A stretch of DNA of 64,000 nucleotides from Hansfordia pulvinata (taxonomy: Eukaryota > Ascomycota > Sordariomycetes > Xylariales), in NCBI GenBank assembly GCA_006538405.1, contig BJKQ01000001.1, positions 2,604,001 through 2,668,000 on the forward strand, written 5' to 3'. The translations under genes were made by a program, and so were the position numbers. This document shows, in pieces, positions 24,299 to 37,161 of this stretch (its first letter is position 1; the number at the start of each line of letters is the position of its first letter). Under the pieces are notes generated by a model, which had not been told where the DNA came from, searched no databases, and worked only from the letters and a program-made list of their open reading frames with translations.

Positions 24299-25138
24299 TG
24301 TTTCCGTTGCGTGTGCGGGTTCGTCTGGATGTGGGCTAGTTGTGGTGTGTTATCCAGCGCGATGCTCGGGGGTGGAGGATAGGGGATGCAATCCAGATAT
24401 GGAGAGAGGTGTGTAGATGTCTGACAATATAGGGGGGGTCCCTGGTAGATATAGTAGTCTGCTGTAAAAGCACGAGTGTCACCGGCAATGTGCAGTCACC
24501 GCGCGGCGGAAAGAGCGGGCGGGACGGGAAGTCGCAAAGGAGCCTGGGGCCTAGGTACATGTAGACTTGGATCGTATATCAATCAACGGGTCTGGAATCA
24601 TCCGTGCATCTTATCTTGTCCGCACTCAGACACCATAAGTTGGGTAAGGTAGGTAGGTAAGGTAGGTATAGGTAAGGTATGCATCTCGCGCCGCCCGCAG
24701 CTGTGCGACATCATAGTCGCCAGACTCCCCACACCCGACTTGGAGCTGAGCGCCCGCCTCGAGTGGCACTCACTGGTGGCGGCGGCTTTGGCGTGCTCGT
24801 CCCCGCACTCGTCCCCTGGTGCCGGGGGAAGGGAGCCAGGCCTGTCCACGCCCCCAAGGCGCATCGAACCTCGGCTACCACTCCACCGCCTCGTTCCCCC
24901 TGCTGTTCCACGAGAGATGCTTGACCAAGGTAATGTTCTTTGTTGATGACTTCGATGCTATGCTTCTTCGTGACGGCCGCCACAGCTGCTATACACACAT
25001 CGACCCAGACTCGATCGATCTACATATGCGCTTCGTCCTCGCGGGAGGTACAGTTGGCTTGCTCTCCAACGTCCATGGACGCTTGTTCGCGCTGTATATA
25101 GTATCCAGTAGATCTGCCAATTTTCCATACATGTCAGC
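24299..25138. other. Intergenic upstream of the MDR gene
   Basis: Promoter of the MDR gene and 3' flank of the kelch gene. It contains a GGTAAGGTAGGTAGG-type motif cluster at about 24640-24680. No gene is supported. Confidence 0.55.
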
Positions 25139-27544
25139 CTATCTCCGGCGCCCAGCACCGCCTCCGCCTCCCGACTCGCCCTTGTCCGCCAGCGACACCA
25201 CCTCGCCGATGCCTGCCGCCTCCTGCTCGTCCTCGAGCGCCGTAATCTCCTCGCGGCAGTCCCACCACTTCTCCTCGCTGAGCTCGAACGCCTTGGCCTT
25301 GATCTCCTTAATCGGGAACGTCTCGGGCTGGATGTTCTTCCACCGCAGTTGCGTCATCAGCACCTCCTGCCACTCATTGGATGTGCGCACAAAGAACTCG
25401 CGGCGACTCTCGAAAGGCTATAGGGTGTTCGTGTCAGTAGACGTCAATCAAAATGATCAAGAACAATGCGGGGGAAAGGGTGTTGGAGATGCTCAAGCAT
25501 ACACGAGGGTGTGGGAGTCCGTCGTCCACAGAGGTGGCCACCGTGTCCGTGTCAGTCTCGTCCTCCTCGGACTTGGCCGTCGACTCCGTCGTCGACGAGT
25601 CGGCAACCGACACTTCGTCGGCCTGCTTCTTCTTGCGCTTGCTGGGCGACACCAGCTGCTCCTCGTCGAGCATTTCCACGTCGCCCTCCTCGTCCTCGTC
25701 GTCGTCGTAGTCTTCATCGTCGTCTTCGTCCTCGTCGTCGTCCTCGTCGTCGGATCCCTGTGCGCTGTTAGCTTGGACCGTCCCTTCCTGTGACTTCAGA
25801 TCCCAACTTACAACCCAGTTCTCCACCTCCCGCTGGAAGATCTCCTTGCAGCCGTCCATCTTGTCCAGGTCCACTGCGTACAGGTCGTCGAAGGTGTACT
25901 CGCGGTCGTCCTTCTCATACGTGCCCCCGTAGATGTAGAGTACGTCGTCCTGCACGGCCAGCTGCGCGTTGAATCTGATGTGCGGCAGCTCCATCGTCAC
26001 GGGCATCTCCCGCTTGGGCTCTTCAGCCTCCTCCGGCTCTTCGGCCGTCTTCTCAATCTCCATCTCGTCGGCGTCGTCGAGCGACGTCCCTGCCTGCAGA
26101 GCCGCGAGCTGCTTCAGCAGCTCCTCCTCGTTGGCGGCAGCCCGGCCGCGGCGCCCAACGCGCTGCTCCGCTGCCGGCGCCTTCTTTTGCGCCCTCGGCT
26201 TGCGGAGACCCATGGGGAAGAACCGGTTGCGCTCAATGTTCCAGGCAAACAGCTGGTTGAAGAACTCCGAGTCCATGCCGTCCTCGCTCTGCTCGACGTC
26301 GTGCACGCCGCCGAACATAACCCCCCTCCCCCGGTGGTACGTCATGGTGGCGCCCGCACGGGCCGGGTTGGGTGTGTTGGCCGGCTTCTTACGCTTCTCC
26401 CATCGGACGTTGGGGGGCGTGTTGGGCGGTGCGTCCGCAGCGGGCTGCGTGATCCGCAGAAAGAAGCAGTCCTGATGGACTAGCGGCTTCAGAATGTTCT
26501 TCTGGCCCTGCGAGGCTCCCTTCGCCGACTTGCTGGCCGAGACGGTTGCTTTGACCCGCGAGTAGCCTCCGAAGAGCACTGCGCCCTGTTCGTGGGGCAG
26601 GAAAGAAAACGAGGATCGCGCATCGGGTTTCAGTTGCGCCGGAGGCAGCGTAGGGCTGAACCAGGTGAAGTTCTGAGAGGACGCGTCAGCGTGGCCAATA
26701 TATTCAAGGACGAAGCCAGACTCACCGTGGTGTCATATAACCAGAGGTCGTTCATATACTTGGTCTGGTTGGACGTATCTTGGAATCCTGGAAGGAGTCA
26801 GCTGTCTGCATCGAAACGCCGTGGCAACGCGACGCACCGCCGTATAGGATGATGTAGTTTTTGTAGTAAGTCATGCGGTGCCCGCTCCGCGCGGGGGGCG
26901 TCTTGCCCTTCACTTCGATGCGCGTCCATTCGCGACTGCTGGGCTCGAGGCGCCAGAAGTCGTTGTAGTGGTAGAAAGTGCCTTGTTTGGGACTAGACGC
27001 GTGTGCCTCAGGTCAGCTATGGTGCGAAAGAACCGACAAAACACCCCGTGGTGGGATTGACTCACCTGCTGAACTCGCCGCCAAAGAGGAAGACGGAGTT
27101 GCTCTGGTTGCCGCCCCTGCACCAAGCGTGGCCGGAGCGGGGGAGAGGGGCATTGGGGGAGGTGACCAGGTGCCACTCGTCGCGGTCGACATAGTAGATG
27201 TGGAGATCGTTGTAGAAGTTTGCGAGGGCGCCGTTGTAGTTCTCGCCGCCAAAGAGAAGCAGCTGGTTGTCGTTGGAGGGGGAGGCTAGCAAGGTGGCGG
27301 AAGAGCGCGGCTTGGGAGGCGCGTCGACGACGGACTCGGTGACCTTGAGGAAGAGCTCCTGCTGCTTCTTGTACTCGGCGAGGATGTCGTCGAGATCGAC
27401 GTCCTCCGCATCGCTGCCCTCGGCCTTTGCGCTCTTGGTCTTTGCCTTCTTCTCGCCCTTCTTCTCCTGCTTTGCCTTCTTCTCGGCTAGCTTCTGCTTC
27501 TTCGCCTCGGCCTTGGAGGCGCCGCCTTTCTTGTCCTTGCCCAT
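25139..27544 (-). CDS. kel3: Kelch-repeat protein with C-terminal DUF4110 (Kel3/KLHDC4-like)
   Basis: Six exons: 27544-27066, 26992-26838, 26787-26726, 26672-25812, 25757-25503, 25417-25139; 696 aa. It begins with a Lys/Ala-rich basic segment (MGKDKKGGASKAEAKKQ), followed by at least five kelch blades marked by NQLLLFGGENYNG, NSVFLFGGEF, NYIILYGGFQD, AVLFGGYSRV, GVMFGGVHDV and DVLYIYGGTYEKDD. An Asp/Glu-rich linker precedes the C-terminal DUF4110 domain (REFFVRTSNEWQEV...RWKNIQPETFP...EEKWWDCREEITALED). This architecture is that of yeast Kel3 and animal KLHDC4, cytoplasmic proteins of poorly defined function. The exon ends agree in phase throughout and no frameshift is needed. Confidence 0.93.
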
Positions 27545-29489
27545 GGTCTCGGGGACAGTGGCGGCAGCGGCAGCGGCGTAGCGTTATCTTTCAAAGGAGT
27601 GGTTCCGAGCCGGGGTACTGCCGCGTGATGGCGTGTGGTGTCGTACAGTGTCGAATCCGTGGTCAGCAAGCCAGCCGCTGGTCAGTCTCGTCAGGGCGGC
27701 GACCAATGCCCCTCCATTCGACGAGCTTGCATTCGTTAAGTAATTGATAGGTGGGTTTGGGCTGGGCTGGCGACCCCTCCCCCCACATTCGCTGCTTTGG
27801 TCACATTGGGTTCTTCGGTACCTCATTTGAGTGCAGGTGAACCTTGAGCCCGCATCAAGATCAATTGTCAGGTAGGTGCATCTGGTACATATTAGTACTA
27901 CTCGCTACGTGCATACCCTGCGTACATATACATGAGGCACATTGTAACGGGGTGCCATTGCTCATCATTGAAGATGCCCCTGCACGAGTTCGGGGGTAGC
28001 ATCTGCCACAGAGGTGTGCAAGTAGACTTGAATCTCGGCGACATGGACGGGAGAAGGATTGCTTCGAAGGAGCACAACTCTGAGAAGATTGGTTCAATGT
28101 TTCTTGGAACTCGACTAGAGACCAGACCAATTTCTATCACTTTGGGAGAGAATCCGGGTCCTCTCTACGGAGTATGCCATGCCGCGGCTGCTACCAGTTC
28201 TGCGACTGCGCTCTCTCGTTGACGGAGCGACATCGGCCTCCAGGCCCGAGCCTGAAGAGTCTGGGTTGCATTTGGACCGCCGGCACCCGGGATGGGTTTT
28301 GACGATAGTAGGTAAGGTAATTACAAAGTGCCCGGGTTTTCATGCAAGGCACACGCCCGTTTTCTTATCAGATCGGGCTGGCACCCCACGTCCCACGGCA
28401 ATTGGTCAATTAAACTGCGTACTACCACGTAGGTGTACGAGAGGTAGGCTCTTCTCTCACCTGTCAAGAGAACAATACCAGCCATCACGCTTCCTTTGGG
28501 AGTGTCTCTCAAAGGCGGAGGTTACCGAGATCAGTGCAAAATGCCAAACACGCCAAACAACAGAGACAGGTGCAATAGTCACGCAGGATCGCAGGCTTCT
28601 GTTCCCGACTCTGCCCAGCTGCCCAACATGGGGAAGACAGGATGCTCCTCCCGCACCCACTCCCGTGCCAGGTCACAGGGGCGTTTCTCGGCAGCATTCG
28701 ACGCTCCATGTTAGTATTATCAGATCATGCCAGAGTGCGTCTATCCGGCCCGACCAGAGCTAGTTCGGAGTATGCCTGCGAATTCGACTCAACCCGGACT
28801 GGCTGGGCCGCAACCCCGAGTTCCTACCCGCACCGCCTACCGACTCGGAAAAGTACGAGTACTGCATACACGAAGCGGTGACGGCACGCGCGCCCTTGAA
28901 CAAGCACAGTCACTGTCTGATCAACTCGGTTCTATGTAACAAGTACCGTGCTGAATTCGTTTCTCTCCAGCTTTCTGACCGACCGATGGCCCCAGCTCCC
29001 TCATACTCGTACTCGGCCACATATCTTGAAGGTGACTGCCATTGAAAGTGACCGACAGCCTGCGACTTCCACTCGTACCAGGTAGTCGCTTAACAACCAA
29101 GGCAGGCAGTGACTTCCGATCTGATTGCTTTAGTGCGGTCTCCGAGGCGGCAGGGGCTCCGTAATACTCCGGTACTCGTAGTCATAATATCTTGCCCCAA
29201 TATTCTCGTACCTCACGGCCGACGTCCGCCCCCACGCCGCTACCGCTACCGCTACCGCTACCGCCCTCTTCCTCTCCTTCTGCTCCCCTCCATCGCCAGA
29301 CCTCCCAGCCCTCCTCGTCCTCACCACACCCGCCCTTTGCATGATTGTCTAATCCAGGCCCAGCAGCCTCTCTGGTCGTGTCGCGATCCTGCGATCTGCT
29401 GCTGACGCTCCCGCGGGAAGAAGAAGAGTCTGCCACCCACCGTCTTCCCTCGAGAAGACCCGTCCCGCCCACCCGCCCAAAGTGCAGTC
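27545..29489. other. Divergent intergenic region (kelch gene / ornithine carrier)
   Basis: Promoters of two genes transcribed away from each other. It contains TACGAGTA-type motifs (for example near 28850) and C-rich sequence before the carrier start. No supportable gene. Confidence 0.55.
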
Positions 29490-30611
29490 ATGGCAGCCAG
29501 AGAGGCTGAGGTTGTCAATCCCCTCACCGCCGTCCCGCGTCCCAAATCAACCGCCATGGAGGCCTTTGAGGATGTCATCTACGGCTCGGTACGCTGCTAC
29601 CCTCTCCCCTCCCGACCCTCTCTCCGCTTGTCGAGCCTCGCGCGCATGCTAACGCGGTCACTCCCAGGTCGCCGGCATTGTCGGCAAGTACATCGAGTAC
29701 CCCTTCGACACGGTCAAGGTCCGCCTTCAGTCCCAACCCGACCACCTGCCCCTGCAGTACAAGGGCCCGCTCGACTGCTTCCGACAATCCATCCGCGCCG
29801 ACGGCATCTACGGTGGCCTGTACCGCGGCATTAGCGCGCCGCTGTTCGGAGCCGCCGCCGAGACCAGCAGCCTGTTCCTCTTCGAGCGCGTCGGCCGCGA
29901 AATCGCCCTCACTGCCGGCCCCTGGCACCGCGATCGCGACCGCCCCTTGCCCCTCGAGGCCCTATGGGCTACTGGCGCCTTTTCCGGCGCATGTACCTCT
30001 TTCGTCCTGACTCCGATCGAGCTGGTCAAATGCAAGATCCAGGTGCCTATGCGCAGAGATCCAGGTGCACCCCCGCCTCGCGCGCCCAGCGTCCTCTCAG
30101 TCATTCGTGACGTCTACCGCCACGAGGGCCTCCGCGGCTTCTGGCACGGTCAGCTCGGCACCTTCTTGCGCGAGGCTGGCGGGTGCGCCGCCTGGTTCGG
30201 ATCCAAGGAGACGACCACAGCACTGTTCATTGCGTGGAACAAGAAAAAGCAGCAGCAATTGCAGGAGGGTGGTAACGACAACGCTGTCGACAGAGACGAG
30301 GGTGTGGCGGACGATGACGTACTGCCGCTGTGGCAGCAGGCCGTGGCGGGCGCATCAGCCGGCATGTCGTACAACTTTCTTTTCTTCCCCGCGGACACAA
30401 TCAAGTCGCGCATGCAGACGGCAACCGTCGACGCCGGGAGCGCGGCTCGTCGCCGCACCTTTGCGCAGGAGGGCAGCGCCCTCTGGCGCCAGCATGGTCT
30501 GCGCGGCCTCTACCGTGGCTGCGGCGTCACGGTTTTGCGCTCCGCCCCAGCTCCGCCTTTATCTTCATGGTTTATGACGGACTGAAGCGCCAACTCCCGT
30601 TCTCGTCGTGA
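29490..30611 (+). CDS. ort1: Mitochondrial carrier, ornithine transporter type (Ort1/Arg11, N. crassa arg-13)
   Basis: Two exons, 29490-29588 and 29668-30611. Three Px[DE]xx[KR] signatures, one per ~100-residue repeat, define the mitochondrial carrier family: [22 protein letters not shown] and [11 protein letters not shown]. The second (TPIELVKCK) and overall spacing match the ornithine carriers that export ornithine made in the matrix for arginine synthesis in the cytosol, acting in the inner membrane. A Gln/Asp-rich loop ([20 protein letters not shown]) sits between repeats 2 and 3. The last ~20 residues are out of frame: the C run at 30545-30548 is one base short. With it the C terminus reads [19 protein letters not shown], exactly the expected sixth helix and tail, 347 aa. 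Uncorrected, the protein would stop early at 30585 with a wrong tail. Confidence 0.92.
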
Positions 30612-31031
30612 AGTGGCAGGTATTTGTGTGTGAGATCGGCTGCCTACGGGAGGGAGAATACGTGCGGAGGAAGTATCACCTTTGGATATGCGAGGGTACT
30701 TGTTTGTATATAAAGGGTGGACGCATAGAAAAGAGATTAGAGCAAGGCGAAAAGCACGGCGTTTACGGCGCATATTTTCTGAGAAGGTCATCATGGCTAT
30801 CCGGGCTAGGTTTCCCGTTCGCCACAGACGCATAGAACATATAGATTGACTGAGGTTATGAAATAAAACATATACATCTACTCATTTACTCTCCAGGCTA
30901 CTCGACACGTGACATATGAATTTGGGTTACATGTTTGTATGATTATGACACGGCTACACTAAGACGACATTTTGCATTCATTACAACAGCCTCCGATTCG
31001 CCGAGTTACCCTTGACTTGGTTCGTCGATAT
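30612..31031. other. Intergenic between convergent genes
   Basis: 3' flanks of the ornithine carrier (plus) and TspO gene (minus), relatively A/T-rich around 30840-30960. No gene. Confidence 0.6.
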
Positions 31032-31793
31032 TTACTCGTTCTTGCCAAGAGCAGCCCGGGTGGCCAGGGTGCTGTCCGAGATGTCCCAGCCGTTCAGGTA
31101 GCCGGCGCCGGCGTTGAGGTAGTTGGCAAAGCCGAGCCAGGCGACTGTTTGGTGGGCGCAGAGTCAGCAAGGGATCAACGTGCAGGGGCGGAGAACCAAG
31201 GCAGAAAACACTCACCGTAGGGAACATAGAGCCAGCCGGCGACCTCGTCGAGGCCGAAGAAGAGGTAGGCGATGTAGGCGTTGAGGCCGAGCAGGGACAG
31301 GTTGTCGGCGAGGGCGAGGGCGGGCCGGCGCAGGGCGAAGAACAGGGGCATCCAGGCGAGGTTGAGCCCGAGCTGGATGCTGTAGAGGGTGGCGGCGTGG
31401 CGGGCGGTGGAGGCGCGGGCGGCGGCGTCGACTGGCATGCCCGAGGGGCCCGCGAGGAGCGGGGTGATGCCCGCCGACACGGCGCGGTGGGCGGCGTAGC
31501 CCGTCAGGCCGTACAGGAGGGTCCAGACGGGGCCGAAGACGGACGGGGGAGGGCGCAGCGGCGGCTGGCGCATCTGCTTGTACGTCTCTTGCGGCTCTGC
31601 GCGGGAGGCTGGGGGCGTCAGCGGGGAGGGGGGATTGGGACGGGACACTGCTGAGTGGAAGGCAGGGCTGGGATAACGCACGACGAGAGCTGTAGCCGAC
31701 CGAGGTGCCCAGGGCAATGGGCAGGAGGATGGAGGCGGCAGGGCTGGCGAAGACCTGCGCCGGTATCGTGAGGTAGGGGATGTGAGTCGTCAT
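31032..31793 (-). CDS. TspO/MBR family membrane protein (translocator protein, peripheral benzodiazepine receptor)
   Basis: Three exons: 31793-31682, 31596-31216, 31144-31032; 201 aa. The family core is plain: ETYKQMRQPPLRPPPSVFGP leads into VWTLLYGLTGYAA, then LGLNLAWMPLFFALRR, LGLNAYIAYLFFG and a final VAWLGFANYLNAGAGYLN. This gives five hydrophobic helices as in TspO, which binds porphyrins/heme and other tetrapyrroles and is usually in the outer mitochondrial or another organellar membrane of eukaryotes. Relative to family cores there is an N-terminal hydrophobic segment and about 15 extra residues in the loop after helix 2. Ligand and location are inferred from the family. Confidence 0.92.
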
Positions 31794-34358
31794 GTTGGCG
31801 GCGGAAGGAGGCGGGCGAGTTGGTGCTGCGTAGGACTGCTACATCCAATGCACAATGAATCCGATGAAACTGGTGGCGCGAACCTGTCGTATTTGAGGCG
31901 GACGGGGTGAGGTGAGGTGAGGTGAGGTGGAAGGCAGGTCTCGTCGCTACGCGCTACGCCGGATGATAAGCTTGGGGCCGAGAGTGTCGGTTAGCGGAGG
32001 AGGGCGAGCCGAAGAAAGTGATGACGTAGGCGCTGGTGGATGGCCCCATGCGGCCATTATGGGTTAAGCCATGGGGAGTACAGGAGCGCCGTACGAGAAT
32101 AGGCACATTGTCGAGGTAGCTTTTTACGGGGCATCCACCGCGGCGAGCCTCGGCATCAGGTGCACCCCTGGCGCCTGGCACGTACGAGTGCCGTCCATCC
32201 GTCCTAGACAAGCACCACCAGGCCTACTCGTACAGGCCATGATAGGCCAACCGTATCGGCTCTGGTTCAGGAACAGTTGCAAGGGGGGGAGGCGTTGCTT
32301 GGTGAGGCGCTGCTTCGGCTTGATAGCCCAGGAGTAGGATTGTCCAGGGCATGTCGCCGGGGGTCGATTCGCCTGTTCTGTAAGACAGTCGGGACTCGAT
32401 ACAGAACACTATGCAGAGTACGCAGCTGGGTACATGTACTGACAACAGGCCTTTCGGCCCTCACTTGTCTTCCAAGAAGCAACTCGCACGAATCAAGTTG
32501 CGTCTAGTAGCAAGGGGGCGATCACGTCGCATTACTCGCGCAGGCCTGCCCATCTGCTGAACGTGTGTTCTCCAGTCCTCGTACAAGGGAAATGTGAGCG
32601 TTTTCAGGTGTCCTTATCGTCATGTCATTAGTAGGAACCTACCTACCTATTCACCCTGGAACTTATCGGGTCTATCAGTGCCTTGCTATTCGACTTATAG
32701 CTACAGTAAGTCAAAATAGCTGTAATGGTTTTAAGTTTGTTCTAGTGCTAAGCCATAAGCTGCGTCGAATCGACCAAAGACTGCACCTCGTGAGGAGAGA
32801 GAGATATGTCCAGGACCTGCCAGCATGCCTTACTCGTACGTACTCCGTCTTCCGATTACAGGATCCCGAGTTCTTCCTCCGACAGAGAGCTTCAACAAGT
32901 TCGTGACGAGGCTGCGAGGTAAGAGTACTCGTAACAGCTGAACGAAATCGTTGCCGGCTCGACTGATTGGACCCCTGGGGCGGTGGCTGGGCCCACCGGC
33001 CCGCCAGCCTTAGACTGCTGACAGTCGAGGCCGTTCGCCGTAGAATCCCAGTGTGTACCATACTCGTAGAGGTACCTGCCACCCTGCGTAAGGGAGCCCG
33101 GTACCGACGTTCCCGCAACAGGGACGCCAGGGACGCCAGGCCATAGTCGGATCCCCGGACATGAATAATGTGTGGCTAAGCCGCATTGGATCTAAAGCTC
33201 GGGCAGGGACTTGGTCGCTGTAAGGTGAGACGTGGTAAGGTCCCGGGTACGGACCCATTAGCAGTTCAACCCTTTGGCGGCCAAGCCCAGCGCAGTGGCC
33301 TCTCGGGCTCGATTGAGACCGGCAGTGGGATGGAAGAGTACACGTGCATGCTTCCTGAGTCTGCGGGTACTTCTTGTGCGCGGGGACTTGCCCAGAGTTC
33401 CGCAGGCAACAGGTGCACCCCAGCCTTACAGTCAGGTACTGGTACACTCAGGTTGCTCCAGGTGGATGCTTGTCCCTGCCGAGTCCTGAAGGTCCAGCCC
33501 GCGGGTCGCATCCGCCAGCCTGCACTGGCGCCGACCCGCGCATCGCATCGCGACCCATTCTCCCAATCCGAACAGCCTCCCGTCTTCCACCTCCACCACC
33601 CTTCGCTGGCTGGCCACAGACCGCAGCGCCTCACCCTTCTCTTCTCCAGCCGCCCAGGTCTGCGGCTTGTCTGGTCCATCTCCAGTCCTGCATCTCCAGA
33701 GCCAGCCGCTGCTGCTGCTCGTCTTCACTGTTCGTCATTTCTGCTCTCTCCGCTGCCTGTCCACTCGCAATGGCTTCATCTTCGTTCTGCCTCCCACCCT
33801 CCCGCTCTCTTCTCCCGCGCCGACTTTCCAGCCGCTCCTCTCCCCAGCTTCCACCTCACCACCATACCCTCCCCCTATTACAGCTGTGGCGTCCTGCCTG
33901 AGCCCTTATCACAATAATTGCTCCCATCGCCTTATTCCACCTCGTCGTGGCCATGCCCCCATAGCTTCTCCCCAATCACCCGACAGGTCCGCCAAGATCC
34001 TGATCGAGGTCAGAATCGGGACTTGGGCCATTTATCTCTCTGTTCCTCGCCAATTGCAATGGCCTCTGCGCCCTCATCGCCTTTCTTGGCCATTATTCTA
34101 TCCATTCTACTCCGTTTCCGTCACTCTCATTGCTCCGACACCCTTCATTCACCTTTTTGAATGCATCATCTAACAGTCATCGCTTCGCCCATCACAGGCT
34201 TCTTCCAGCTCACCAAGTAGTCAGTGTGACCTAGCCAGTGTCACAGCCTTGAGCCGACGTTCATCCTCGCCGCGCTCTCCGAGTGCCCATCAATTTATTC
34301 TATCACCTCGACCCGAATCGAATCTTCGACATCTGCCAACGAACGGAAGCAGTTTGCC
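31794..34358. other. Intergenic between TspO (minus) and ARS2 (plus)
   Basis: Divergent promoters. TACTCGTA-type motifs recur (32230, 32830, 33060). The stretch 33450-34350 is pyrimidine-rich and stop-poor on the plus strand, typical of a long 5' leader for ARS2. No gene is supported. Confidence 0.55.
31906..31925. repeat. Simple repeat (GGTGA)x4
   Basis: Four perfect GGTGA units about 115 bases upstream of the TspO start, in its promoter. Confidence 0.85.
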
Positions 34359-37161
34359 ATGGATTCCTATCATCGGGATGGACCCGGCCGTTCTCCGCCC
34401 GAACGCGGCTGGAACGGCAGGGATGACCGTGTCAAGGAGGAGCCGCGTGATAACTTCTTCCGCGGACGTTCGCCAGGTACGTCGATTCTCGATATCCACC
34501 ACCCGTCAATTGTCATTCTGGGCATCCAGCTGGGCACACCCTGTGCCGCTTCAATTGTTGTAAACAGACCAGGGGGCGTGGAAACTAACTTTGAACAGGA
34601 CACGAACGCAACCCCCGCCGCCATCGATCCCGCTCTCCTCCTCCAATTGACCGCTACGAACCCAGAGGCCGAGGAAGGGATGACTACCCTCCACCGCGCG
34701 AACGCGACGACCGACGCCGAGTCACATCGCCCCCAGCCAATATCGACCGCTACGTACCGGGTCAAAGCAATGAGCCTCCTCCGCCGACGGTGAATCCACT
34801 CACGGACCCGGTCAAATTACCCTATCAAGTCGGGTTTTCCTACTTCGGCGAGTGGTGGAGAGTGAACGAGAGAATCAAAGAGGACAAAGAGCGGGCTCGG
34901 ACCGGCAGACGCCGCGAACCAGAGCGCCCTCGAGGACAGCGAGAGACTCAAGAAGAACGCGACAAGGAGAAGGCCAAGATTCAGGCCGCTTATGATGCCT
35001 ACCGGGAAGATCTTCAAGCCAAGATGGCCCGCACTTTTGTTTCTGAGCACAAAAAGGAACAATGGTTCAGAGAGCGTTACGTTCCCGAGGTCAGAGATGC
35101 ACTTCGCGTGCAGGTCAACGAAGTGCGCAGAGGCGCCTACAGCCAATGGGAACAAGATCTCGAATCCGGCACCTTTGACGAATTCTCCTTGGAGGGTATT
35201 TCGAAAAGCGAAAGCAACGGGGCGGGAGGTGTCGTCGAAAAGGAAGAGGGCGAAGCTACTGCGGCGAACGAGGTTCTTGGCGTTGGAGATCTGGTCCCTG
35301 CTAGCGGCAACGACCTTCGTGATGAGAACTTGTATCAGCCTACTCTCCTGATCAAGACCATCGCACCTCACGTGAGCCGCCAGAACCTGGAAACCTTTTG
35401 CAAGGAGCATCTTGGCGAGGAGGAAGGTGGTTACAAGTGGCTTTCTTTGAGTGACCCCAACCCCAGCAAGAGGTACCACCGCATGGGGTGGGTCATGCTT
35501 CACCCCTCGGCTGACACAGTCGCACCGGTTGAGCGTGCTGACCCCAAGGATGAAGAGGGTGATGTCGAGGTCGAGTCTCCAGTGGTCGTCTCCACCGCGG
35601 AAAAGGCCCTGGATGCCGTGAATGGGAAGACTGTCAAGGACGAGGTTCGCGGTGACTTCGTCTGCCACGTCGGAGTCCACAACCCCCCCAACAACCCACG
35701 CAAGAAGGCATTGTGGGATCTCTTCTCTGCCCCAGAGCGAATCGACAAAGATCTCAGCCTCGTCCAGAGGCTCGTTGCCAAGTTTGAAGAGGATTTCGGT
35801 GCCGACTTCAACTCCCAGCTCGCCATTGAAGAGAGGGTTGAGAACCTGCGCAGCGCTGGCAGTCTGCAACCTGCCAACCCCACCTCACCCGTCACCAAAA
35901 AGCCCAAGAAGGAGCGCAACCTGGACTTTGACGATGCGATGGAGGACGGCGAAGAGGGGGAGATGGGCGAGTCCGATGAGGAAGGCGCGGTCGACGACGA
36001 AGTGGACGACGAGGAACTGCTGGTCAAGAAGAAACAGCTTGATCTCTTGGTTGAGTATCTCCGTCGCGTGTTCAACTTTTGCTTCTTCTGCGTTTTCGAG
36101 AGCGATTCGATTCATGAGTTGACTCGCAAGTGTCCTGGTGGGCACCTCCGAAGGCCGAGGAGCACCCTCTCTTCGTCGGCCAAGAACGTTGCGCGCGCTA
36201 GCGCAAACGGCGACCCTTATCCCTCGAAGAAGCGCGAGGAGGCCAAGGAGGAAGAGGAAGGCGAGGCGCCCGAGCCGAACCGCAAGTTCCGCAACAACTC
36301 ATCCAAAGCAGAGCAGCAACTCGAGCGCGCGTACAAGTGGGTCAAGACCTTTGAGGACAAAATCTTGCAGATCCTGGAGCCCGAGTCGGTGGATATCCGC
36401 AAGCTGGGCGGCAAGCCGGCGGAAGAGGCCCTCAATGACGAACTCAATAAGTTTGTCAAGCAAGAGGATGAACACAAGTGGCGTTGCAAGGTGCCTGAGT
36501 GCTCCAAGCTCTTCAAAGAAGACCACTTCTGGAAGAAACATGTCGAGAAGCGCCATCCGGAATGGCTGGAGGGATTGCAACAAGAGGTGAGTGCGAGAGG
36601 CTTTGACGGCGACGCAGACTTGTGCTAACAGAGAGAAAGTTCGACCTCATCAACGCCTATGTGCTGGACCCTTCACATATAGCGCCATCTCGGACCGACG
36701 CCAACAGCAATGGCCACTTCCCACCTTCAAACGGCTCCAACCAACAAGGCACGCCCAGAGGGTTCAACCTGCAGAACTTCTCGATGAACGGCATGATGCC
36801 CCAGTTCCCCGGGTTTGCGGGTCTTCCTGGGATGCCTCCGTTGTTCGCTGGATCGCAAGGGGTGAGCGGATGGAACGGAGGTGACGAGCGCGGCGGTGGG
36901 CCGATTCGACGGGGAGGCCCGGGGGCCGGAGGCAGATTCCAGAACCGCAGTGGTCCGTACGATCGACGCCAGCAGCCCGGACGGTACGGCCAAGGCGACC
37001 AGGGAGGTAGAGGGGGCCGTGGCGGTGCTGGCAGATGGGGCGACGGGGCGGCTGGAGGGGCAGCTGTCGGGCCGCGCGAGGCGGTCCAAGGGCGCAGCCT
37101 GAAGAGCTACGAGGACCTGGACCACGTCGCTGGCGGTGGTGGAGGGGAGCTCAACTACTAG
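34359..37161 (+). CDS. ars2: ARS2/SERRATE zinc-finger protein (Pir2 type)
   Basis: Exons 34359-34476, 34599-36586 and 36640-37161; 875 aa. ARS2 bridges the nuclear cap-binding complex to RNA processing and degradation. Seen: an Arg/Ser/Pro-rich N terminus (ERNPRRHRSRSPPPIDRYEP); the conserved SERRATE N-terminal block (VGFSYFGEWWRVNE...EKAKIQAAYDAYREDLQAKMA); the central ARS2 core with PTLLIKTIAPHVSRQNLE; a Glu/Asp-rich segment; RRVFNFCFFCVFESDSIHEL; a C2H2 finger (Cys669, Cys674, His687, His692); LINAYVLDPSHIAPSRTDAN; and a Gly/Arg-rich RGG-like tail ending GGGGELNY. The last acceptor is uncertain by two codons (36634 or 36640 both keep frame). Confidence 0.92.
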
